DNA of 64,000 nt from Cherax quadricarinatus (Eukaryota; Arthropoda; Malacostraca; Decapoda; Parastacidae): the NCBI RefSeq assembly GCF_038502225.1, contig NC_091301.1:14511744-14575743 (forward strand), written 5' to 3'. This document shows positions 12,085 to 22,954 of the stretch, piece by piece. Positions within the stretch are counted from its first letter, which is position 1. The number at the start of each line of letters is the position of its first letter. A program made the translations under genes and the position numbers. The notes below the pieces were generated by a model. It worked only from the letters and a program-made list of their open reading frames with translations, did no database searches and was not told the DNA's origin.

Positions 12085-13534
12085 CTTGAGTGTCACTCAG
12101 GACCACTGCCTTGAGTGACACACACACTACTCAAGGGCTAGAGAGCCCTCAAGTAGCACCTAACACCAAAACTTGTTGATATTCACACTACTTCACGTTT
12201 ACTAGAGATAAACACTTCACTTGCGTTAATGTCTTTAATAATATTCAAATCACTTGTTCTTTCTATATTATATATTAAATCACACATAATATTTCATAAA
12301 ATTCTGCCTATCTTCCACACGTAAGAAGGTCCACCAACACTTGCATGAAGCACCAATATTTACGTGCGCATTTTGTCTGCAATGACCTTAGAAGCAACTT
12401 CCCAAGGCCTACAATCACTTGTAAAAAGGTCCAAGGTCCATGAGGTCAGTTTGTTGCCTCTACCGAGTTGTTCGGTGGTGTTGAGAGGTGAGGTAATGAA
12501 GGAGGGGCGAGTGAGGCAGCCTCATCATGCTGGTGTTGCAGTATGTGCAGTAACCTCACTTCCCTCCTCACCAACACTCACCAACATTACATATTACCCT
12601 CGTCTCGGTAACACAACTCTGTAAACGAAACCCAAAAAAAAATGCAGCGATAAGTCTTCAATTTCTCACTTGCAGTTTCTTCACTTCCAGGAAAACTGCA
12701 TCACGAAAAATCACTTTTTTTAAGACATAATAGTAGAGTTGCACTACACGACATGTACCAAGCACTGACACTACACTGAATGATAAGCCGATCACATCGC
12801 TTAGTGTCAAGAGCAGGTATGATCGAGCCATGACGCTCAGGGAATCAGTAAAGCCGGTCGATAAGATAAGAGGCGCGGCCACGACCTATGAAACTACAAA
12901 GACAACTAAATGAACTATACAAGTACACGTATATCAGTAAATAAAATTGTAGGGAACTGTATTAAAAAAAAAAAGTGGCGAGACATCTTCAATGAATGTT
13001 TCCAGTTTTCACATTTGCTTTTAATAGAAGGTGAGGAGAGGCAGGTGTTAAGAGGCGGTCAATATATTAGTATCCCTCGCTGTTCTTCCCAGGAGAGGAC
13101 TGAGAACGGCAGCATTCAGCACAAGTATGAACAAGACACTACTAACACCTTACTTAACCAATACTCTGGTAAGACTGACAAATACCCCCCCCCCCCAGTA
13201 TCCCTCGGCGCCTCGGTACTCGATAACACTCCCATTACCCGGTTGCTGCTGCCAACGATATCCAATGTGCTGTGTGACGTAACGAACATGTTTGGTCTGT
13301 GACGAATCGGAGTCACCCGACTCAACCAGATTATAAACGGTGGAGCTAAGAGTCATTCTGCTGTATGACCCTTGTAGGTTTAGCGCTTCATTTATCATAA
13401 TAATGAGTCATTCTCACAACTAACAGCAGAGCTAAGTCATTCTCACAACTAAACCACAATACCATAACTGGAACACTTCACAACTAATCCACAATACAGT
13501 CGTCGGAACAATTCAAACATTCCACAATTCGTAG
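12085..13534. other. unassigned; possible upstream region of the 11872-12084 exon
   Basis: Roughly the first 250 bases beyond the exon could be 5' UTR and promoter if the exon is real. The rest has only short frames without splice or codon-bias support. It includes a C homopolymer of about 12 near 13187-13198. The stretch TGACCCTTGTAGGTTTAGCG near 13364 looks like the end of an interspersed repeat, a low-confidence impression. Confidence 0.35.
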
Positions 13535-13600
13535 AGGAAACTTTGGAGGACTTTCGGTCCGTCCTGGACAATTCACTGGTCCCTTGTACAATTCACTGAC
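13535..13600 (-). mobile_element. dispersed repeat copy 1 (GGACCGAAA family)
   Basis: The minus strand contains GTCCAGGACGGACCGAAAG followed by AGTTTCCTCT. The same layout recurs at 51966-52012, with a related GGACCGAAACG segment at 62262-62330. The family is not identified. Confidence 0.45.
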
Positions 13601-13607
13601 CCGCATA

Positions 13608-13672
13608 TCCAACACAGCCTGGTTGATCTCGCATCTGGTGGAGATACCTGTTCAGTTTCCTCTTGACGACTT
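13608..13672 (-). pseudogene. short LINE C-terminus fragment, divergent family
   Basis: The minus-strand frame reads approximately VVKRKLNRYLHQMRDQPGC. It resembles FKRELDRYLKSVPDQPGC of the main LINE but is clearly diverged. No further domains are present. Confidence 0.5.
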
Positions 13673-13684
13673 CCCCACTACTCC

Positions 13685-13893
13685 CTACCAGGAGAGTGTT
13701 CGGGGGTCAACGCCCTTGCGACCCGGTCATGACCAGGCCTCGCGATGAATCAAGGGCTGTTCAACCAGGCTGTTACTGCCGGTCTCATCGCAAACCAACG
13801 TACGAACCACAGCCCGGTTGGTCAGGTACTGACTTTAGGTGTCTGTCTAGCTCGCTCTTGAAGACAACCAAGGGCCTGTTAGTAAATAATCCC
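13685..13893 (-). pseudogene. LINE 3'-end fragment
   Basis: Reverse complement of the LINE terminus: the GGGTCAACGCCC, CCGGTCATGACCAGGCCT and GACTTTAGGTGTCTGTC landmarks occur in the same order as at 59030-59220 but with many substitutions. It covers only the final ~65 codons and the start of the 3' UTR, and the CTCCAGGTAA tail is missing. Confidence 0.75.
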
Positions 13894-13909
13894 CTGCAGT
13901 GTATACTGA

Positions 13910-14014
13910 CATCACATCACTGTACACAACACACCATACTAACATCACATCACTGTACACAACACACCATACTAACATCACATCACTGCACACAACACAC
14001 CATCCTAACATCAC
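13910..14014. repeat. 33-bp tandem repeat, about 3 units
   Basis: CATCACATCACTGTACACAA recurs at 13910, 13943 and 13976, with the last unit partial. Confidence 0.93.
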
Positions 14015-14329
14015 ATCAATTTAGATCACTCACATTTTACATTCGTAAAAACAGAGTTGAGATCAAGCAGAACTGGATCCGGCATCACAAGGGTTTGAGG
14101 GAGAAATGTTTCCAGTGGGCCACGGTCGTGACAGGACGCTGCTGCTGCTGCCCCAACTCACTTTTTTAAATGATCCATCATTTCCAACTCGGGTGAAGCC
14201 TCAGTGTATCTTGACAGTAAATTGAAACGCATGCCGTTGCTTCAACTGGCAACTATAGTGACCTATCACGACACAGTGACTAGTAATAGTCTTTGCGATT
14301 GCAAAAAATAAAGATTATAGACAGATGGC

Positions 14330-15523
14330 GCTGAAATCCCAAATTATCAAGATTTCTGAAAGAGTTTTCAGAAGTAATGTTACCAGCCACATAGACTTAT
14401 CAGCTGCATGGTTCAGAACAGCTCTTACTTGTTTTTCTCAACTGCTGGACCATTACATGATTCTAGATACCCTAGAAGACGAGAAAATGCAGATGTAGTG
14501 TACACCGACTTTGCAAAGGTCTTCGACATGTGAAACAATGGGGCAATTGCACACAAAATGTGCACAGAAGGAATAACTGGAAAGGTGGATAGATAGATAT
14601 TTAACTTCCTAAGAGAACCCAAAGAGTAATAGTAAGCAGTGAAATTAGTGGCTGCTAGTGTACAGTTCTGTTTGTCAAGCACACTACTCTCCCCATATTT
14701 CTTTCTTATTTTCATATATGACAGACAAGGTCATAAACCATAGTACTGTATCAACTTTTGCAGACGATACTAGAATATGAGAGCCTCCAAACTGATATCA
14801 ACGAAGTCTTCCAGCGAGATACTGACAACAAAATGATGTTTATGAGGACAAATTTCCGATATCGATGGACTAAGGAAATAAAACAAGATCAGAGTATAAG
14901 ACAAACTCAAATCACCCAGTAAAGAGTAAGTCTAATGTGAGAGACCTGGGAGTGATAATGACAGATCTCATGTTCAAGAAGCACAACAATGTCATTATCA
15001 CAACCGCAAAGACAAAGATAGGTGGGAAAATTAGAACTTTTAGAGCAAAAGATACCAATCCAATGATGACACTCTTCAGGTCACTTGTTCTGTCTAGGTT
15101 GGAACATTGTTGTGTACTAACGGCCCCCTTCTTAGCATGTGAAATTGCAGAACTGGAAAATGTGGAGAACCTTCGCAGCTCATATAAACTCCGTCAAGCA
15201 CCAGAGCTTCAATGAAAGGCATGGGAGCATCAGATACAATGAGAGGACTCAATAAGTCTAAAGGTACCACGACTCTTCAACACACTCCCTTCATGCATAA
15301 GGGGGATTACCAACAGATTCCTAGCTGTCTTCAAGAGCGAACTCGAAAAATTCCTCAAACTGTTTCCTGATCAGCCAGGCTGCTGTACATACGATGGAAT
15401 TCGGGCGGCGGGTACTAAAAGCCTGGCCGATCGGGCCAGCAACCAGAAAGCTTGGTTTTTTTGACTGGGCCGCGGGGGCGGTGACCTCCGGAAGGGATTA
15501 CAGGTGATCTACAGGTAACCAAG
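14330..15523 (+). pseudogene. heavily decayed LINE copy
   Basis: Collinear with the RT and C-terminal region of the intact-frame copy at 59035-61206. A segment resembling ISHIIKIFERVLRS is followed by YTDFAKVFDM (motif A, about 14500-14530), STFADDTRI (motif C, about 14750-14775), VRDLGVIMTD, and RSLVLSRLEHCC. A deletion near 15210 removes the YWERLEALDLYSLERR region. The 3' end is recognisable to the tail at about 15523. There are many stops and frameshifts. Divergence is much greater than in the copies beyond 52 kb, so this is an old insertion. Confidence 0.8.
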
Positions 15524-15608
15524 AGAGGTAAAAGTTGAAATTTGTACATTTAATAGTCTTCCTCGGCCGCCTTACTGACAGACATTATCTACCTGGAGTT
15601 TAACTGGA

Positions 15609-16211
15609 GCCACTTGTTCTCTCTAGGCTGGAATACTGCTGTACATTAACATCTCCATTCAAAGCAGGTGAAATTGCAGATCTAGACAGTGTACAGAGAA
15701 CCTTTACTGCACGTATAAGTTCTGTCAAGCACCTTAACTACTGGGAACGCTTGGAAGCACTTACTTGACTTGTACTCGTTGGAACGCAGGAGGGAGATAT
15801 AATCTACACTTGGAAAATCCTAGAAGGAATGGTTCCGAATCTGCACACAGAAATCACTCCCTACGAAAATAAAAGACTGGGCAGGCGATGCAAAATACCC
15901 CCAATTAAAAGAAGAGGCGCCATTGGTACACTAAGGGAAAACACCATAAGTGTCCGGGGCCCAAGACTGTTCAACAGCCTCCCACCAAGCATAAGGGGAA
16001 TTACCAATAGGCCCCTGGCTGCCTTCAAGAGGGAGCTGGACAGACACCTAAAGTCAGTGCCGGATCAGCCGGGCTGTGGTTCGTACGTTGGACTACGTGC
16101 GGCCACCAGTAACAGCCTGGTTGATCAGGCCCTGATCCACTGGGAGGCCTGGTCGTGGACCGGGCCGAGGGGGCGTTGATCCCCGGAATAACCTCCAGGT
16201 AGACTCCAGGT
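15609..16211 (+). pseudogene. 5'-truncated LINE 3' fragment
   Basis: Starts at CACTTGTTCTCTCTAGGCTG and runs through the C-terminal domain to the CTCCAGGT tail. The last 116 codons (15829-16179) are open, ending WTGPRGR then stop. A frameshift near 15765 breaks the LDLYSLERR block. The element ends where a minus-strand copy begins, a tail-to-tail junction. Confidence 0.85.
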
Positions 16212-17045
16212 CACCGCCCCCGCGGCCCGGTGCCAGACTAGGCCTCCAGGTTGCTGGTTTGTTCAATCAAGTTGTTAGTGCCTACCGCCCCCATTCCAAT
16301 GTATGCAACACAACACAACACGGTTGATCAAGAACTGTTTTGAGGAATCTGTGGCGTTTCTTCTTGAAGAAGCTAGGAGTGTATTAATGTCCCTTATGCA
16401 TGAAGGAAGAGCGTTGAAGACTCGTGGTCCCTCAGCACTTATTGAGTTCTCTTTGTGTGCCCATCGCTCCTCTGCTCTTCACTGGAAGAATATTCAACCG
16501 TCTGCAGAGCCTCTTAAGCAGCTATTTCGGTGTGCAGATTTGGTACCAATCTCTGAATTATCTTTCAGAAGTAGATTATAATGTATCTTTCTCGCCTACG
16601 TTCTAAGGAGTACATTCATTCCCGTGGACTTCAAGTACTCCCAGCAATTTAGATGCTTGACGAAGTTTGTAAGAGCTGTCAAAGTTCTTTGTACATTTTC
16701 CAGCTCAGCAACTTCGCCTGCCTTGAAGGGGTTCGTTAGTACCAGCACAGAGAGAACAAGTATACTGAAAATAGCGATCACTGCCTAGGCAGAGAATCTC
16801 TTGTTCTGAAGGTTCTAGTAATCCAACTTATCGTGGGATAACAACAATGTTGTGCTCCTTGAACGTGAGATCTTCTGACACTATCACTCTCTGGCTCTAA
16901 AATCTGATTTACGTTCTACTGAACGGTTTGAGTTTGTCTTGTACTCTGATCTTGTTATTTCCTCTATTCTTCCAAGGGGTAACTGAAATTTGTACTCACT
17001 GAATATAATACTGTTGTCAGTGGCCCACTGGAAGACTTAGTTTTA
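16205..17045 (-). pseudogene. decayed LINE copy, minus strand
   Basis: Begins at the 3' tail shared with the preceding plus-strand copy (ACTCCAGGT) and extends to the block that encodes VFQWAT near 17020. Landmarks are the CCGCCCCCGCGGCCCGG terminus, the KHLN block near 16640-16660, and GEVAELENVQ near 16700. Frames are broken throughout and divergence is high. The copy is truncated before RT motif C. Confidence 0.75.
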
Positions 17046-17186
17046 CCGAACTTAAGGAAAACAGACAAGATTTGAAGAAAAATATGAAAGATTACAAAAG
17101 TGACGTTGAGCAAAACGTTCAAAACTGATGTTTTAAAATGAGAATGTGATGAGTGCTGGGTCGAGTCTCCCATGATCCCTCCTGTT

Positions 17187-18029
17187 TATGGGTGGTGGTG
17201 ATTGTGGTGGTGGGTGGTGGTGATTGTGGTGGTGGGTAGTGGTGATTGTGGTGGTGGGTAGTGGTGACTGTGGTGGTGACTGTGGTGGTGGGTGGTGGTG
17301 ATTGTGGTGGTGGGTGGTGGTGATTGTGGTGGTGGGTGGTGGTGATTGTGGTGGTGGGTGGTGGTGATTGTGGTGGTGGGTGGTGGTGATTGTGGTGGTG
17401 GGTGGTGGTGATTGTGGTGGTGGTGATTGTGGTGGTGGGTAGTGGTGACTGTGGTGGTGGGTAGTGGTGACTGTGGTGGGTGGTGGTGATTGTGGTGGTG
17501 GGTGGTGGTGACTGTGGTGGGTGATGGTGACTGTGGTGGGTAGTGTTGACTGTGGTGGTGGGTGGTGGTGACTGTGGCGGTGGGTGGTGGTGACTGTGGT
17601 GGTGGGTGGTGGTGACTGTGGTGGTGGGTGGTGATGTCTGTGGTGGTGAGTGTGGTGGTGGGTGGTGGTGACTGTGGTGGTGGGTGGTGATGACTGTGGT
17701 GGTGAGTGTGGTGGTGGGTGGTGGTGGGTGGTGATGACTGTGGTGGTGAGTGGTGGTGGGTGGCGGTGACTGTGGTGGTGGGTGGTGGTGATTGTGGTGG
17801 TGGGTGGTGGTGGGTGGTGGTGACTGTGGTGGTGGGTGGTGGTGGGTGGCGGTGACTGTGGTGGTGGGTGGTGGTGATTGTGGTGGTGGGTGGTGGTGGG
17901 TGGTGGTGACTGTGGTGGTGGGTGGTGGTGGGTGGTGGTGACTGTGGTGGTGGGTGGTGGTGGGTGGTGGTGACTGTGGTGGTGGGTGGTGGTGATTGTG
18001 GTGGTGGGTGGTGGTGATTGTGGTGGTAG
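17187..18029. repeat. 22-bp G/T-rich minisatellite
   Basis: GGTGGTGGGTGGTGGTGATT and its GACT variant recur with a 22-base core period, with insertions of extra GGTGGTGGGT blocks. The plus strand has almost no C. Closely spaced GG and GGG tracts could form G-quadruplexes. Minus-strand frames rich in His, Pro and Thr (322 and 359 codons) come from the repeat. Confidence 0.96.
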
Positions 18030-18189
18030 TGGACTCATAAGCCAGGCTAACACAAGTCTTCCAGCTCTGGCTGACACATTTCCACACTTGATGTAGGAAA
18101 CAACATCCTGTGTGATGGAATATGACAGGGAAATATACCTGGCTGTTGTTCCCATATGAAACAAGACACTAGTGGTGTTCTCACCATTT

Positions 18190-19528
18190 AACACACAACA
18201 GGGCAGCCCCACACACAGTGTTCATCATAGAACAGGGCAGCCCCACACACAGTGTTCATCATAGAACAGGGCAGCCCCACATACAGTGTTCATCATAGAA
18301 CAGGGCAGCCCCACACACAGTGTTCATCATAGAACAGGGCAGCCCCACATACAGTGTTCATCATAGAACAGGGCAGCCCCACATACAGTGTTCATCATAG
18401 AACAGGGCAGCCCCACACACAGTGTTCATCATAGAGCAGGGCAGCCACACACAGTGTTCATCAAAGAACAGGGCAGCCACACACAGTGTTCATCATAGAA
18501 CAGGGCAGCCACACAGTGTTCATCAAAGAACAGGGCAGCCCTACACAGTGTTCATCATAGAACAGAGCAGCCCACAGTGTTCATCATAGAACAGGGCAGC
18601 TCCACACAGTGTTCATCATAGAACAGGGCAGCCACAGTGTTCATCAAAGAACAGGGCAGCCCTACACAGTGTTCATCATAGAACAGAGCAGCCCACAGTG
18701 TTCATCATAGAACAGGGCAGCCACACAGTGTTCATCAAAGAACAGGGCAGCTCCACACACAGTGTTCATCATAGAACAGGGCAGCCCCATAGTGTTCATC
18801 ATAGAACAGGGCAGCCCCACACACAGTGTTCATCATATAACAGAGCAGCCCCACACACAGTGTTCATCATATAAAGAGCAGCCCCACACACAGTGTTCAT
18901 CATAGAACAGAGCAGCCCCACACAGTGTTCATCATAGAACAGGGCAGCCCCACACAGTGTTCATCATATAACAGAGCAGCCCCACACAGTGTTCATCATA
19001 GAACAGAGCAGCCCCACACAGTGTTCATCATAGAACAGGGCAGCTCCACACAGTGTTCATCATAGAACAGGGCAGCCACACAGTGTTCGTCATAGAACAG
19101 GGCAGCCCCACACACAGTGTTCATCATAGAACAGGGCAGCCACACAGTGTTCATCATAGAACAGGGCAGCCACACAGTGTTCATCATAGAACAAGGCAGC
19201 CCCACACAATGTATTCATCATAGAACAGGACAGACAGACACACTGAGTGTTCATATAACAGGGCAGCTACACACACAGTGTTCACCATAGAACAGGAGAG
19301 ACACTGAGTGTTCATATAACAGGGCAGATACAGTGTTCATCAAAGAACAGGGCACCCATACACTGAGTGTTCATCATAGAACAGGGCAGCTACACACACA
19401 GTGCTCATTATAGAATAGGGCAGCTACACACAGTGTTCATCATAGAATAAGGCAGCTACACAGTGTTCAGCTTAGACCAGAGCAGCTACACAGTGTTCAT
19501 CACAGAACAGGGCAGCCCCACACACACA
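18190..19528. repeat. 34-bp minisatellite with CA-length variation, about 40 units
   Basis: The core is GTGTTCATCATAGAACAGGG followed by CAGCCCC and a variable CA run. Changes in the CA run shift unit length between roughly 26 and 36 bases. The last 300 bases are more diverged. Confidence 0.96.
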
Positions 19529-19638
19529 GAATAATCTTGTTTATGGGATAGGGATGTTGAGGTTGTTTTTTTGCGTGGGTCAGTCCTGCCCGACCTTCAC
19601 ACTATTTTCTCCCCATTGGCCTTCCCTGCCCTCCACAG

Positions 19639-19731
19639 GTGTCTACTGACCCCTCCCACCCACCCTCCAGACCCATGTGGTCCAACCCCCTCACTCACAC
19701 CCACTTAGCCCTCTTCACTCCATATACAGAG
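19639..19731 (+). CDS. candidate internal exon (weak)
   Basis: A pyrimidine-rich tract ends in CCTCCACAG|G at 19638. A 93-base stretch follows, open in one frame (31 codons, proline- and threonine-rich), and ends in ACAGAG|GTGAGCC, a strong 5' donor. Acceptor, open frame and donor together are the signature of an internal exon, but the encoded peptide is low-complexity and no partner exon is visible. Chance is a real alternative in this C-rich sequence. Confidence 0.22.
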
Positions 19732-19744
19732 GTGAGCCAAGAGT

Positions 19745-19835
19745 TTGAACAACACCTGCAGGAGTGGAACCCGGGTTCTTGGGTTGAGGATACAGCGTTA
19801 TCACTCGTCTATGAGGACAAGGTAGCGATCATGTC
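19745..19835 (-). mobile_element. possible tRNA-derived SINE relic
   Basis: On the minus strand CCCGGGTTCCACTCC resembles a B box and T arm. It lies downstream of ACGAGTGATAACGCTG, which resembles the D-arm to anticodon segment of such elements. There is no tail or target duplication. Confidence 0.25.
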
Positions 19836-19884
19836 CCTCGATACATGAAGAATGATATACAGAACACTCAGGCATATGCACAAT

Positions 19885-19890
<6 letters not shown>

Positions 19891-19957
<67 letters not shown>
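19891..19957. repeat. (GA)n microsatellite
   Basis: About 33 AG dinucleotides, ending in GGGAGAGGTGGGGGG. Confidence 0.97.
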
Positions 19958-19962
<5 letters not shown>

Positions 19963-20212
19963 GTGGGGGGAGACAGAGAGTGAACCACTGAGACGTGGCG
20001 AAGCATCTCATCAGAGTAAAGGAGAGGAGTGCAGCAGTGAACACACACACAGGCCTGACTCCACACAGGAGTTCAAAGGCAAATTAGATAAAGTAATCGG
20101 TGTCACTACACAAAGGTAAGAGCACCTGAGTGTTGGAGGTCACCTCGCCCCGCACCCACATATTCAAAGAAGTAATTACACTTACTGAGGTCGACACCAA
20201 ACAGGTTTTCAC

Positions 20213-20805
20213 CCTGGTGATGCCCCAGCCTGGAGTAACTCACATAGTTCCTGGTGATGTCCCAGCCTGGAGTAACTCACATAGTTCCTGGTGATGCCCC
20301 AGCCTGGAGTAACTCACATAGTTCCTGGTGATGCCCCAGCCTGGAGTAACTCACATAGTTCCTGGTGATGCCCCAGCCTGGAGTAACTCACATAGTTCCT
20401 GGTGATGCCCCAGCCTGGAGTAACTCACATAGTTCCTGGTGATGCCCCAGCCTGGAGTAACTCACATAGTTCCTGGTGATGCCCCAGCCTGGAGTAATTC
20501 ACATAGTTCCTGGTGATGCCCCAGCCTGGAGTAACTCACATAGTTCCTGGTGATGCCCCAGCCTGGAGTAACTCACACAGTTCCTGGTGATGCCCCAGCC
20601 TGGAGTAACTCACACAGTTCCTGGTGATGCCCCAGCCTGGAGTAACTTACATAGTTCCTGGTGATGCCCCAGCCTGGAGTAACTCACATACCCCCAGGTG
20701 ATGCCCCAGCCAGGAGTAACTCACATACCCCCAGGTGATGCCGCAACCTGGAGTAACCCACATAGCTCCTTGTGATGCCCCACCCTGGAGTAATCCACAT
20801 GGTCC
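20213..20805. repeat. 37-bp minisatellite, 16 units
   Basis: CTGGTGATGCCCCAGCCTGG recurs every 37 bases followed by AGTAACTCACATAGTTC. The last three or four units are diverged (CCCCCAGGTGATG, GCTCCTTGTGATG), as expected for decay at the array edge. Confidence 0.96.
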
Positions 20806-21021
20806 CACCAACTCTTACTGCCTGCATCCTTAATAACCTTGACACAGGTGTAACAATGGTACAGGATTGATCCCGACCTTATAATGTTCCTCTCCTAAGT
20901 GAAGCTTTTTAGTTGACCCAGAGTTGCTTCCGGAGGTGAATTCTTTCTGTTCACACACCGCTCGGATGTCACAATAGCACCACGTCAGGCATTGTACTTT
21001 CCTAGAATACTAGTGAATGTT

Positions 21022-21165
21022 CCACTCACCACCTCACAACCACAACACTGACCACCTAACAACCACACAAAACTCACCACCTAACAACCACACTACACTT
21101 ACTACCTAACAACCATACTACACTCGCTACCTAACAACCATACTACACTGGTCATCTGACAACCA
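21022..21165. repeat. degenerate ~26-bp repeat, about 5 units
   Basis: Variants of CACCTAACAACCACACTACA recur with spacing near 26 bases. Unit identity falls toward both ends. Confidence 0.8.
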
Positions 21166-21317
21166 GTGCACGTCTAGACACTTGTCAGTGTAGTATAGAC
21201 TAGAGCAACACACTAAACAAACACTATAAAGACATCATATGATCACTTGGCAACACCATCCATGACTATAAATGAACAGTTTCCATGTGATATACAGACA
21301 CAACCTTCGTGCACACA

Positions 21318-22203
21318 CAGTGACGTTGTACTTGTTCCACAACTACATGATGACACTGTACTTGTTCCATCACCACATGTTTCCACATTGTGACACTGTA
21401 CTTGTTCCACCACCACATGATGACACTGTACTTGTTCCATCACCACATGTTTCCACATGGTGACACTGTACTTGTTCCATTACCACATGTTTCCACATTG
21501 TGACACTGTACTTGTTCCATCACCACATGTTTCCACATGGCGACACTGCACTTGTTCCATCACCACATGTTTCCACATGGTGACACTGTACTTGTTCCAT
21601 CACCACATGTTTCCACATGGCGACACTGCACTTGTTCCATCACCACATGTTTCCACATGGCGACACTGCACTTGTTCCATCACCACATGTTTCCACATGG
21701 CGACACTGCACTTGTTCCATCACCACATGTTTCCACATGGTGACACTGTACTTGTTCCATCACCACATGTTTCCACATGGTGACACTGTACTTGTTCCAT
21801 TACCACATGTTTCCACATTGTGACACTGTATTTGTTCCATCACATGATGATACTGCACTTGTTCCATCACCACATGATGACACTGTACTTGTTCCACCAC
21901 ATGATGACACTGTACTTGTTCCATTAGTACATGTTTCCACATGGTGATGCTGTACTTGTTCCATCACCACATGTTTCCACATTGTGGCACTGTACTTGTT
22001 TCATTACCACATGTTTCCACATTATGACACTGTACTTGTTCCCTTAACACATGTTTCTACATTCCTGGTGACAATGTACTTGTTCCATCACCACATTTCC
22101 ACATGGTGACACTGTACTTGTTCCATCACCATGTTTCCACATGGTGACACTGTACTTGTTCCATCACCACATGTTTCCACATGGTGACACTGTACTTGTT
22201 GAT
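21318..22203. repeat. 40-bp minisatellite with short-unit variants
   Basis: The main unit is 40 bases: CATGTTTCCACATGGTGACA then CTGTACTTGTTCCATCACCA. Some units lack the TTTCCACAT segment and are about 26-31 bases. TGTACTT and TGCACTT, and GGTGACA and GGCGACA, alternate among units. Confidence 0.96.
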
Positions 22204-22954
22204 ACACTCTCAACACGTCTTAATGACAAGATAAAGAACACATGAGAATAGTTGTGGAGACTTGAGGAGGAGGAGGTAAAGAAGGTACTTCGCCAGATGT
22301 TGCCTGCTGCTCCCCGCGTCTGAGTGCATGTGTCATGCTCCTAACATCTGCTAAAACACCAACACTCTATGTCACTTGTACGACTCCATCTGGCGGTTGA
22401 TGCTCCAAAACCAGCTATAGTCGGCGTCCACAGCTGGCTCCATCCTCCCCCCCCCACACACACACTATCACCAGCGTTCACACTACCCATCCTCACCACA
22501 ACACCCGCTAAACCACACTACTCACTACTACCCTTAACACGCACACACACACAAACCCTCACACACCGGACGCAAGAGTTGCCACTGAGAGTTTTAAAAT
22601 CTAAGTAAGTCTTCAACTAGCGGCTTAGTCTTGAGAAAATACAAGATTTCCTGTAGGCTTCTCTTGAGAGAAGCGAATATAATCTTTAAAACATCATAAG
22701 TGACAATAAACCTGGCCACCATACCCGCATAAAACTAACTCATAATGTAAGAAAGAACGAAGCGATGCCCGGGTATGACAGAGGAGTTTGGCGCGCAGGG
22801 AACGGATGGGCGGGCATGGGATGAGGACGGGTGGGCGGGTAGGGGGAAGAGGACGGGTGGGCGGGCTGGCAAAATGGGACGGACAGAAGACGGAGGACAA
22901 CGTAAGAACAAGTAGGACGCCACAGGAAAACATACAGAGGAAGACATAACAAGC
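22204..22954. other. unassigned spacer, C/A-rich then G-rich
   Basis: Contains a C run near 22447 and CA-rich stretches (22440-22570), then from about 22790 a G-rich segment with repeated GGGCGGG and GACGGGTGGGCGG. No gene is recognised. The right end merges into the 19/22-bp array. Confidence 0.4.

Noticed and set aside
17119..18212. His/Pro/Thr-rich minus-strand frames of 322 and 359 codons
   Set aside because: Two overlapping frames from the same G/T minisatellite; low complexity with no other support.
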